Source of the DNA: a virus
Virus record (IMG/VR): IMGVR_UViG_3300025853_000599
Span: 1 to 25,187 of that record
Length of the DNA stretch: 25,187 bases
Strand: one strand, 5' to 3'
Shown: positions 1 through 5,356 of the stretch, piece after piece
Layout: the number at the start of each line of letters is the position of its first letter
Position numbering within the stretch: the first letter of the stretch is position 1
Program-made: the position numbers and the translations under genes
The notes under the pieces: generated by a model
Database searches by the model: none
What the model was told of the DNA's origin: nothing
What the model saw: the letters and a program-made list of their open reading frames with translations, nothing else

Positions 1-169
1 CCACCGCGCGCAGAACTGCAAAAATCCCCTCCCCCGGTGTCAAAATAGAACCGGCCTATGATGATCAATGCAGAATTAGGCAGAATGAGAGTCAATGAAG
101 GTCCACATATACCCCAACACCATCGACCAACACAGCGCCATTGATGGGTTCTCATGGCCTATGACGAGA

Positions 170-185
170 CTTAAATGCATTTAAG
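170..185. promoter_or_regulatory. Palindromic box 1 (CTTAAATGCATTTAAG)
   Basis: This is a 16-bp perfect palindrome and the longest of four copies sharing the core TTAAATGCATTTAA. It lies about 18 bp upstream of TTGACA at 203-208 and 90 bp before the first gene. There is no loop, so it is more likely a binding site for a dimeric protein than an RNA hairpin. The binding protein is unknown. Confidence 0.75.
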
Positions 186-202
186 ATTTTTCTGTTTATC
201 TG

Positions 203-231
203 TTGACATTTGAAAAACGAAGCCTCAGACT
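203..231 (+). promoter_or_regulatory. Possible weak promoter for the first gene
   Basis: A consensus -35 hexamer TTGACA (203-208) is followed, 17 bp on, by CAGACT (226-231), which matches TATAAT at only 3 of 6 positions. If used, the start point would be near 238 and palindromic box 1 would be centred near -60, where some activators bind. That reading is inference. The poor -10 keeps confidence low. Confidence 0.3.
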
Positions 232-275
232 GTGTGCATGGTGCTATTCCGCACTGTTGCTAAAGGTAGATAGAT

Positions 276-812
276 ATGAAAGCTGAAAACGTACAATCCA
301 ACACAAGCGCACCGTTCATCGCTGGTCGACAGTTTGGTAAATTCCACAATGAGCAATCCGCACTGTTATCCGTTCGACTGTTGGACGATGCGAAGAAGAT
401 CCACACCGCGCAGGACATGAAAGACTATATTGCAGGATACAAGGAAACACTGACCGGCACTGATGGCTCGAAAGATGCGATGGCCTCAATGGTGCGAACG
501 ATCCTAAAGGTTGCCACCGGCTTAGATGCCAAACTGTGCGAGTATCACAAGGTAAAGACACCCGCCGCCGGTCAGAAGGTAGTCAAAGCCAAAATGGATA
601 AAGGCGCAAAGGGTATCGACTCACTATCCAAGGCGCTCCGCATCCCTAGTGCTGGCAAAGCTGAAGGCGACGGCGAAGGATCCGAACCAACCGCCAACGA
701 TGCCAAGGATCTGGCGACGCTATGGTCGACGTTCATGGGCGACGCGCTGAACAATGGGCACACCAAGGATGACATCGCCGCGTTTCTGGTTACTGTTGAC
801 CTCTCCGCATGA
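276..812 (+). CDS. Hypothetical early protein, 178 aa
   Basis: I do not recognise this protein. It is soluble-looking, with no membrane segment or signal peptide. The N-terminal two thirds look helical. A Lys/Ala/Gly-rich linker (about residues 98-140, including GKAEGDGEGSEP) leads to a short C-terminal helical domain ending near FLVTVDLSA. A purine-rich site (AAGG at 263-266) sits 9 bases before the ATG. It is the first gene of a short early unit, overlaps a 23-aa membrane peptide by ATGA, and is followed by an intrinsic terminator at 895-924. It is therefore transcribed separately from the genes after 1055. First-transcribed genes of T7-like phages often act on the host, but nothing in the sequence shows what this one does. 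Confidence 0.8.
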   Translation: MKAENVQSNTSAPFIAGRQFGKFHNEQSALLSVRLLDDAKKIHTAQDMKDYIAGYKETLTGTDGSKDAMASMVRTILKVATGLDAKLCEYHKVKTPAAGQKVVKAKMDKGAKGIDSLSKALRIPSAGKAEGDGEGSEPTANDAKDLATLWSTFMGDALNNGHTKDDIAAFLVTVDLSA

Positions 813-880
813 ACGACACCATGGGATTAATTCTGATAGCTTGCTTTCTGCTTATCGTTTACGCTGAGCTGACAAGCTAA
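809..880 (+). CDS. 23-aa hydrophobic peptide, ATGA-coupled
   Basis: A small frame begins at ATG 809 and overlaps the stop of the 178-aa gene as ATGA, the usual arrangement for translational coupling. It ends at TAA 878-880, just before the terminator stem at 895. After a short polar start (MNDTM) the product is an almost unbroken hydrophobic run (GLILIACFLLIVYA) and ends ELTS. That fits one membrane-spanning helix. The transcript would end right after it, so it lies inside the transcribed unit. No separate ribosome binding site is visible and no family is recognised. A chance frame of this length is possible, but the position, overlap and composition favour a real gene. Confidence 0.55.
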   Translation: MNDTMGLILIACFLLIVYAELTS

Positions 881-894
881 CCTAACCCCTACCG

Positions 895-924
895 AAACCC
901 TGCCAGCAATGGTGGGGTTTTTTT
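895..924 (+). terminator. Rho-independent terminator
   Basis: The arms AAACCCTGCC (895-904) and GGTGGGGTTT (911-920) form a 10-bp stem with two G-U pairs and a six-base loop AGCAAT. The T run reaches 924. It closes the early unit of the 178-aa gene and the 23-aa peptide. Confidence 0.85.
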
Positions 925-1054
925 ATGCCCGTAATTCTCTCTGTATCGCTCTCTCAGCGACGTTCTATTCCTACCCAGTACCCTGCCCTTGCTTTTGTTA
1001 TCGTTGCTCACAGCGCCATACAGAGCCTCTCATAGCGTCGCTAGGCGCGTCTAT

Positions 1055-1083
1055 TTGACATGGATATTATTCCATGCGATAAT
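1055..1083 (+). promoter_or_regulatory. Strong sigma70-type promoter
   Basis: TTGACA (1055-1060), a 17-bp spacer and GATAAT (1078-1083) match the host sigma70 consensus at 11 of 12 positions. A TGn extended -10 (TGC, 1075-1077) adds to it. The start point should be near 1090. It drives the run of small genes from 1155 onward, and implies that this part of the genome is read by host RNA polymerase. Confidence 0.88.
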
Positions 1084-1093
1084 ATATGCATGG
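1059..1093. promoter_or_regulatory. Overlapping operator-like dyads on the promoter
   Basis: CATGGA (1059-1064) and TCCATG (1071-1076) form a perfect inverted repeat with a 6-bp centre that fills the spacer between -35 and -10. CCATGC (1072-1077) and GCATGG (1088-1093) form a second perfect inverted repeat with a 10-bp centre around the -10 and start point. The shared CCATG arm means three half-sites cover the promoter core. This is the geometry of a repressor site. The repressor is not identified. Confidence 0.6.
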
Positions 1094-1123
1094 TGGAGGT
1101 ATAACTTTCTGCCATATCAAAAC

Positions 1124-1137
1124 TTAAATGCATTTAA
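1124..1137. promoter_or_regulatory. Palindromic box 2 (TTAAATGCATTTAA)
   Basis: This is the second copy of the 14-bp perfect palindrome. It lies about 34-47 bases downstream of the predicted start point of the 1055-1083 promoter, in the 5' leader. It covers an ATG at 1128 that could be mistaken for the gene start. The better-placed start of the next gene is 1155. Confidence 0.75.
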
Positions 1138-1154
1138 AAATGCTGGAGGCTGAT

Positions 1155-1352
1155 ATGCACAGTGAAGATGAGAAGTGGATTGTATTGCAATGGAGCCACT
1201 CTAGTTTTGAACCAGCATATGTTGTGTTCAGGGGGAGTGAGAAAGAATGTCGTGTTGCCGCAAGAGAAATGCTTAAAGTAATGCCACAGAATCTGGATTG
1301 TATGGCTGTGTCAGAGGCATCATGGAATCAGGACAAAGGGATGTTAAGTTAG
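1155..1352 (+). CDS. Hypothetical small protein, 65 aa
   Basis: I do not recognise the family. I chose ATG 1155 over the in-frame ATG 1128 because GGAGG (1145-1149) lies 5 bases before 1155, while 1128 falls inside palindromic box 2 and has no binding site. The product is compact, acidic at the N-terminus (HSEDEKW) and has no membrane segment. A central stretch, AYVVFRGSEKECRVAAREML, suggests a small alpha/beta fold. It is the first gene after the strong promoter at 1055-1083 and so should be expressed early. Confidence 0.7.
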   Translation: MHSEDEKWIVLQWSHSSFEPAYVVFRGSEKECRVAAREMLKVMPQNLDCMAVSEASWNQDKGMLS

Positions 1353-1364
1353 GAGGAGTAAGTT

Positions 1365-1592
1365 ATGAGCAGACCTATTCATGAGATAGCGCGGGACGTT
1401 AACGCTACGTGGTCGAGGGTGTCGCCGTATGCACAGCCATACCTTGACGCCATGCAGTACCTGACCAGCATTGACGATGACTATTACCTTGACAGTGGTA
1501 GGAGTGTGGTGCTTTACTTTCTATCGAACGCTGCCTCGTGGCGTGGTGATGATGCGAGGCGTATCAAGAAGGAGTTAAAGGAGATGTTATGA
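1365..1592 (+). CDS. Conserved phage hypothetical protein, 75 aa
   Basis: This small, mainly helical protein contains the stretches IHEIARDVNATW, SPYAQPYLDAMQYL and AASWRGDDARRIKKELKEML. I recall similar small proteins from many tailed-phage genomes, where they have no assigned function. A strong ribosome binding site (AGGAGG at 1351-1356) precedes the ATG. The stop overlaps the start of the next gene (ATGAG at 1589), so the two are probably translationally coupled. No catalytic motif is visible. Confidence 0.82.
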   Translation: MSRPIHEIARDVNATWSRVSPYAQPYLDAMQYLTSIDDDYYLDSGRSVVLYFLSNAASWRGDDARRIKKELKEML

Positions 1593-2203
1593 GTAGACTA
1601 ACTGATGCACGAGATGCAGTGGGTGGACTAGCTAACCCAAGCAAGGTTCCGTGCAGATCTACATCAACACCAGCGGAGAACTGTCACACTGGTTCAAAGC
1701 TGATGAAGGTGAAGGGATCTGTATGCGAGGACTGTTATGCTTGCAAGGGTAACTATGTTTTTCCTAATGTTAAGAAGGCGTTGAAGCGTAGACTTAATGC
1801 TCTGTCTCATCCTGATTGGGTGGAGAACATGGCGATAGCTATCAACAAAGCGCCGTACTTTAGGTGGCATGACTCAGGTGACATCCAAGGTGTGTGGCAT
1901 TTGTCTAACATCGTGGATGTAGCGAGGCGTACACCTGAGACTAAGCACTGGTTGCCTACTCGTGAGGCTAAGTACGTGTCGCAGTACAGTGGTGAGATGC
2001 CAGACAACCTGATAGTGCGTGTGTCTGCGGCTATGGTTGACGGACCACCACCGAAGCGGTTTCATTTGACATCAACAGTGCATAGGAATAGAATCCCTAC
2101 TGACTCGTTTGTATGCCCCGCACCTAAGCAGGACAACAAGTGTGGTGAGTGTCGAGCGTGTTGGGATAAAGCAGTACCGAACGTAAGTTATACACATCAT
2201 TAA
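1589..2203 (+). CDS. Cys-rich phage protein, GP88-like, 204 aa
   Basis: The protein has nine cysteines. C46, C49 and C52 form a CxxCxxC motif (CEDCYAC), and C185, C188 and C191 form a second (CGECRAC). C22, C32 and C176 are isolated. Between the clusters lies a conserved-looking core, FRWHDSGDIQ (91-100). The pattern PCRS/TGSKL/CYACKGNY followed by an HxSGD motif resembles the phage 'Gene product 88' family as I remember it, which has no established biochemical role. The paired triplets suggest a metal (Zn or Fe-S) site that ties the two ends of the chain together; this is inference. It overlaps the gene before it by 4 bases and ends just before palindromic box 3. Confidence 0.75.
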   Translation: MSRLTDARDAVGGLANPSKVPCRSTSTPAENCHTGSKLMKVKGSVCEDCYACKGNYVFPNVKKALKRRLNALSHPDWVENMAIAINKAPYFRWHDSGDIQGVWHLSNIVDVARRTPETKHWLPTREAKYVSQYSGEMPDNLIVRVSAAMVDGPPPKRFHLTSTVHRNRIPTDSFVCPAPKQDNKCGECRACWDKAVPNVSYTHH

Positions 2204-2205
2204 TA

Positions 2206-2219
2206 TTAAATGCATTTAA
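2206..2219. promoter_or_regulatory. Palindromic box 3 (TTAAATGCATTTAA)
   Basis: This third copy of the 14-bp palindrome lies in the 25-base gap between the Cys-rich gene and the 80-aa gene. It abuts and partly overlaps the ribosome binding site (AAGGAG, 2217-2222). A protein bound here could affect local transcription. I see no convincing promoter next to it. Confidence 0.75.
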
Positions 2220-2228
2220 GGAGTAAAG

Positions 2229-2471
2229 ATGGGGACAGCTAGTATGTATGGTAATCAGGTGATGGATGTGGAGTTAGACTGCGAGTGGATGACTCTGTAC
2301 GCAACCATCGAATACCTTGTGTACGGTGACGAGGAGGACTTAGTTGAATTGGTATCAGTTAAATCGCGTGGAGTTGACATCACTAATTGGATCAACACTA
2401 GTTATATATTCGATCTTATTTCTGATGAGATAAGCAACGCAGACTACCATCATAGTGATCATGGAGATTAA
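2229..2471 (+). CDS. Hypothetical acidic protein, 80 aa
   Basis: The family is not recognised. The product is strongly acidic (for example YGDEEDLVELV) with a His/Asp-rich tail (YHHSDHGD) and no membrane segment. The ATG is preceded by AAGGAG with a six-base gap, directly downstream of palindromic box 3. It sits among small early genes between the strong promoter at 1055 and the sigma-like gene. Small acidic early phage proteins are sometimes DNA mimics or host-protein inhibitors. That is only a general possibility here. Confidence 0.72.
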   Translation: MGTASMYGNQVMDVELDCEWMTLYATIEYLVYGDEEDLVELVSVKSRGVDITNWINTSYIFDLISDEISNADYHHSDHGD

Positions 2472-2473
2472 GT

Positions 2474-2839
2474 ATGACTATTATTGAATTTGATACAGCG
2501 TTACCTGAGTACGCAGCACCGGGTGAACGGCCTGTTATACAGATGTTGATTGACTTCTGCCTGCGTGATGATGGCAAGGTGTCAGTGTGGGATGGTGAGG
2601 AACTATCTGTGCATGGGTGTAGCAGTAAGGCGCACATCCTGAAGAACCTAGCACAGACTGAGATGGATCAGGTGGAAGCATACGACAAGGATGGCAACTG
2701 TCGTGGGTGGTTCTCGTTGATCTATCACAACGGATCAGAGAATGAGCCTATGATTGTGATCTCTGACTACAGTTACAACGAGTGGACAGAGAGTGTGTAC
2801 CGTAGATTAGATGGAGTGTTTGGAGGTATTGAGCTATGA
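2474..2839 (+). CDS. Hypothetical acidic protein, 121 aa
   Basis: The family is not recognised. The chain is acidic and probably a mixed alpha/beta fold, with segments such as DDGKVSVWDGEELSVHG and WFSLIYHNGSENEPMIVISD that look like beta strands. There is no signal peptide or membrane segment. GGAG at 2463-2466 serves as the ribosome binding site. Its last codons overlap the next gene (ATGAG at 2836), so it is probably co-translated with the 72-aa protein. Confidence 0.75.
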   Translation: MTIIEFDTALPEYAAPGERPVIQMLIDFCLRDDGKVSVWDGEELSVHGCSSKAHILKNLAQTEMDQVEAYDKDGNCRGWFSLIYHNGSENEPMIVISDYSYNEWTESVYRRLDGVFGGIEL

Positions 2840-3054
2840 GTTACTACATCAAACCAGTTGAGCAGATAGTAAGTAATCGTATGGCTGTGTACCGTGTGGT
2901 GCAGAGACTGCGTGACTTCAAAGCAGAGAACGGCGTGGAGTACATGGTGTTCCCAAACAAGAAAGCCATGAAGACTGCGTTGTTTGTTGACCTGTACTGT
3001 GGTAAGAATGGTAAGCTAGTCAAGCTAAAAGACAGATCACTATTGAGGTTCTAA
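2836..3054 (+). CDS. Hypothetical basic protein, 72 aa
   Basis: This is a small basic protein of unknown family. It starts MSYYIKPVEQIV and ends in a Lys/Arg-rich tail (GKNGKLVKLKDRSLLRF). It overlaps the gene before it by 4 bases (ATGA) and is followed after one base by the sigma region 4-like gene, so the three genes 2474-3250 form a tightly coupled group. Its charge would suit nucleic-acid binding, but no motif confirms this. Confidence 0.72.
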   Translation: MSYYIKPVEQIVSNRMAVYRVVQRLRDFKAENGVEYMVFPNKKAMKTALFVDLYCGKNGKLVKLKDRSLLRF

Positions 3055-3055
3055 C

Positions 3056-3250
3056 ATGAGAGATGGTATGACACACCAACAGATCGCAGATGTTCTTGGT
3101 ATATCACGCGAGCGAGTACGTCAGATAGAAGCAACTGCATTGAGAAAGCTGCGTCGTTCTGGTAAGTTAAAGGAGTTCCTGTGCCTTCTTGATATGGAGG
3201 TGCAGGAATATTACGGTGAGCGAAGCAGGAGAATTAAACAGTGTGAATAG
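3056..3250 (+). CDS. Stand-alone sigma70 region 4.2-like HTH protein, 64 aa
   Basis: Residues 4-31 (MTHQQIADVLGISRERVRQ and on through IEATALRKLRR) match the helix-turn-helix of sigma70 region 4.2, including the signature GxSRERVRQIEAxALxKLR that binds the -35 element in full sigma factors. The protein has no region 2 or 3, so it cannot act as a complete sigma. It could bind DNA, bind the beta flap of host RNA polymerase, or compete with host region 4. It is the last gene before an extended -10 promoter (3272-3288), and a near-identical promoter lies at 7048-7064; neither has a good -35. That arrangement fits a regulator of the early-to-middle switch, but this is inference. Confidence 0.85.
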   Translation: MRDGMTHQQIADVLGISRERVRQIEATALRKLRRSGKLKEFLCLLDMEVQEYYGERSRRIKQCE

Positions 3251-3271
3251 TTGTACTTCCTTTTTGTTTTG

Positions 3272-3288
3272 TTATGTGGTACAATATT
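3272..3288 (+). promoter_or_regulatory. Extended -10 middle promoter A
   Basis: TTATGTGGTACAATATT contains TACAAT (3280-3285) preceded by TGG, an extended -10. There is no recognisable -35 at 16-18 bp (TTCCTT at 17). It shares 16 of 17 bases with the promoter at 7048-7064. It drives the 59-aa gene, primase-helicase and polymerase block. Confidence 0.78.
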
Positions 3289-3314
3289 CTATATAGATAA
3301 CTAAGTATTAATAT

Positions 3315-3338
3315 TATTACTAATACTATTACTAATAC
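3315..3338 (+). repeat. Tandem 12-bp repeat in a 5' leader
   Basis: TATTACTAATAC occurs twice head to tail (3315-3326, 3327-3338), in the predicted leader between promoter A and the 59-aa gene. GTATTA at 3305-3310 can pair with TAATAC of either copy, giving two alternative weak AT hairpins. The function is unknown. Confidence 0.75.
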
Positions 3339-3351
3339 ATAGGAACTACAT

Positions 3352-3531
3352 ATGACTAACGATCAAATGATTGAAGAGCTAGTTGAGTACGAGTTTCAAA
3401 ACATCACACTGGTTGAGGTGGTCAATATCTATATCAAGTTACAGCGTGAGTTTCTGAAGAGTCAGCTTACTGAGGAAGAGGTCAAGGCTAAGTACCATGA
3501 ATTGTTTGGAGATGCGGAGGTAGTACACTGA
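3352..3531 (+). CDS. Small helical acidic protein, 59 aa
   Basis: An ATG at 3352, with AGGAA seven bases upstream, opens a 59-codon frame. Its stop TGA shares its last base with the ATG of the primase-helicase (TGATG at 3529-3533). The product is rich in Glu, Leu and Val (MTNDQMIEELVEYEF, TLVEVVNIYIKLQREFL, SQLTEEEVKAKYHELFGD) and should be mostly helical, perhaps a small coiled coil. The good binding site, the coupling to an essential gene and its place as first gene of the middle unit support it as real. The family and function are unknown. Confidence 0.8.
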   Translation: MTNDQMIEELVEYEFQNITLVEVVNIYIKLQREFLKSQLTEEEVKAKYHELFGDAEVVH

Positions 3532-5114
3532 TGGCGTTTGTTAAACTGCACCAGCAATGCGAGGACTGTGGGTCTAGTGATGCACTGTCATACAATGAGG
3601 ATGGATCTAGTTACTGCTTTGCCTGTGCTAAGTTCACCCCGTCAGAAGCCACAGGAGGCTCTGTGAGCAACATTAAGGAACGAGTAGTACCAGCGGCAGG
3701 GTTCGACAGAGCGGCCTTTACAGAGCCATACAGAGGCTATCAGGACAGGGGTATAACTGCCGATACCATGTCTGCATACTCTGCACAGCAGAAGGCAGGT
3801 AACATTCTGTTTGGATATCACACACCACAGGGTGAGTTAGTGGCGGTGAAGACTAGGTATCCAGACAAGCAGTTCAAGATTGGTGGGGACTGGAAGAAGG
3901 CTGGGTTGTACGGTCAGCATCTGTTCCCCAGTGGTGGTCAGTACATAACCGTAGTGGAGGGAGAGTTCGATGCGTTGGCTGCATATCAAATGTTTGGGGG
4001 CAAGTACCCTGTTGTGTCTATACGTAACGGTGCACAAGGGGCTGCTGCTGACTGTCGCAGAGCCTATGACTTTCTTGATCAGTACGACCACATAATCTTT
4101 TGCTTTGACAACGACGATCACGGCAGGGCTGCTGCATTGGAGTGTGCTGATATTTTTGGTGGTAAGTCTAGGATCTACCATCATGGTGAACACAAGGATG
4201 CGTGTGACTACCTGTTGAACAGTGACAAGGAAGAGTTTGTCAAGAGGTGGTGGGCGGCGAAGACGTATACACCTGATGGTATGGTGATGCTGGGTTCACT
4301 GCGTGAGTCGCTGAAGAAACCATTGGAAGAGGCAGAGGTACGCTACCCATACAAGGGACTGGATGACATGACGTTTGGTATTAGACCGACTGAGCTAGTC
4401 ACCATCTGTGCTGGCTCTGGTCTTGGTAAGTCTACGTTCATGCGTGAGCTAGTGTTCTCCATCTTGTCACAGACTAACGACAGAGTAGGACTGGCGTTCC
4501 TTGAGGAGACACCTGATCGTACTGCTCGTGGTCTAGTAGGACTGCAGATCAACAAACCAATACACCTACCGGGATGTGATTACTCACCCAGTGAGGTTGA
4601 CCGTGTGTTTGACAGCATGGATCTTGATGACCGTGTTGTACTGTGGGATACGTTTGGCTCCAACAAGATAGAGAACGTGTTGGCTAGGTTCCGTTACCAG
4701 ATCAAGGTACTGGGTGTGCAGTACATAGTGCTGGATCACATATCAATACTGGTATCAGATCAGGACAACGGCGACGAGCGCAAAGCTATTGATGAGATTA
4801 TGACTAAGCTACGTATGTTCTGTCAGGAGATGCGTGTGTCTATGTTTATTGTGTCACACCTACGCAGACCTGAAGGCAAGGGCCATGAAGACGGCGCATA
4901 CACCAGCCTTGGTCAGCTACGTGGTAGTGCAGCCATTGCTCAACTGAGTGACATCGTGCTAGGATTAGAACGTAATGCACAGGCAGAGGATCCTATGGTA
5001 CGTAACACAACCAACGTGCGTGTGCTGAAGAACAGGTTCAGTGGCATGACAGGACCAGCTACTGCGCTGATGTACAACAAGGACACAGGGAGGCTCACTG
5101 AGGTATTCGAATGA
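3531..5114 (+). CDS. T7 gp4-like DNA primase-helicase
   Basis: This bifunctional replisome protein makes RNA primers and unwinds the fork as a ring. It is 527 aa, close to T7 gp4 (566 aa). An N-terminal zinc-binding motif uses C10, C13, C29 and C32. The Toprim primase core shows VVEGEFDAL with catalytic E143, and DND at 193-195. The RecA-like helicase carries a Walker A, GSGLGKST (295-302, K300), followed by a Walker B-like strand YIVLDH and the motif QLRGSAAIAQLSD. It starts in a 1-base overlap with the 59-aa gene and overlaps the next gene by ATGAG. It should work with the polymerase and ssDNA-binding protein encoded downstream. No damage is seen. Confidence 0.97.
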   Translation: MAFVKLHQQCEDCGSSDALSYNEDGSSYCFACAKFTPSEATGGSVSNIKERVVPAAGFDRAAFTEPYRGYQDRGITADTMSAYSAQQKAGNILFGYHTPQGELVAVKTRYPDKQFKIGGDWKKAGLYGQHLFPSGGQYITVVEGEFDALAAYQMFGGKYPVVSIRNGAQGAAADCRRAYDFLDQYDHIIFCFDNDDHGRAAALECADIFGGKSRIYHHGEHKDACDYLLNSDKEEFVKRWWAAKTYTPDGMVMLGSLRESLKKPLEEAEVRYPYKGLDDMTFGIRPTELVTICAGSGLGKSTFMRELVFSILSQTNDRVGLAFLEETPDRTARGLVGLQINKPIHLPGCDYSPSEVDRVFDSMDLDDRVVLWDTFGSNKIENVLARFRYQIKVLGVQYIVLDHISILVSDQDNGDERKAIDEIMTKLRMFCQEMRVSMFIVSHLRRPEGKGHEDGAYTSLGQLRGSAAIAQLSDIVLGLERNAQAEDPMVRNTTNVRVLKNRFSGMTGPATALMYNKDTGRLTEVFE

Positions 5115-5356
5115 GATGTGTTGCTTGCGATAAGATAATGACAGACTACGAGCTAACCAAGAAGTTCAGCAACAGCGGTGAGTTTGTTGATATGTGTAAT
5201 GAGTGTAGTCGTTACCTTGTTGATGATGATTTGATAACAGTAGGTAACATGGACTATGCTACCCTTAGTGATCTAGAGGAGATACGAGATGTCGAAGATG
5301 GGACGTTGGATTATGACACAGGAACAGAACAAGGAGATGAGGACGAATGGCTATGA
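5111..5356 (+). CDS. CxxC zinc-ribbon-like protein, 81 aa
   Basis: Two CxxC pairs (C3/C6 and C29/C32) near the N-terminus suggest one zinc site. The C-terminal half is very acidic (DVEDGTLDYD, EQGDEDEWL). It lies between primase-helicase and polymerase, overlapping the former by ATGAG and the start of the latter by 10 bases. This implies co-expression with the replisome. I recognise no named family. An accessory role in replication is possible from position alone. Confidence 0.8.
   Translation: MRCVACDKIMTDYELTKKFSNSGEFVDMCNECSRYLVDDDLITVGNMDYATLSDLEEIRDVEDGTLDYDTGTEQGDEDEWL

Larger units (their letters stand above)
1..275. other. Leader region without a convincing gene
   Basis: I see no credible gene in this stretch; the only ATG-started frame, near 59, is 28 codons with no ribosome binding site. 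It holds a 16-bp perfect palindrome at 170-185 and a TTGACA hexamer at 203-208. A short inverted pair CCGGT/ACCGG (34-38 and 50-54) is also present but forms only a weak hairpin. The stretch probably carries the promoter for the 178-aa gene that follows. The left window edge may cut a longer intergenic region. Confidence 0.6.

Noticed and set aside
24-54. Possible leftward terminator or G-quadruplex (GGGGGAGGGG on the minus strand)
   Set aside because: The hairpin has only a 5-bp stem with an 11-base loop, the T run is too far away, and only two long G runs are present.
59-145. 28-codon frame in the left leader
   Set aside because: No ribosome binding site, short, and no recognisable product.
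925-1035. 36-codon frame starting at ATG 925
   Set aside because: The ATG lies on the terminator T run, there is no ribosome binding site, and the product (MPVILSVSLSQRRSIP) has no coherent features.
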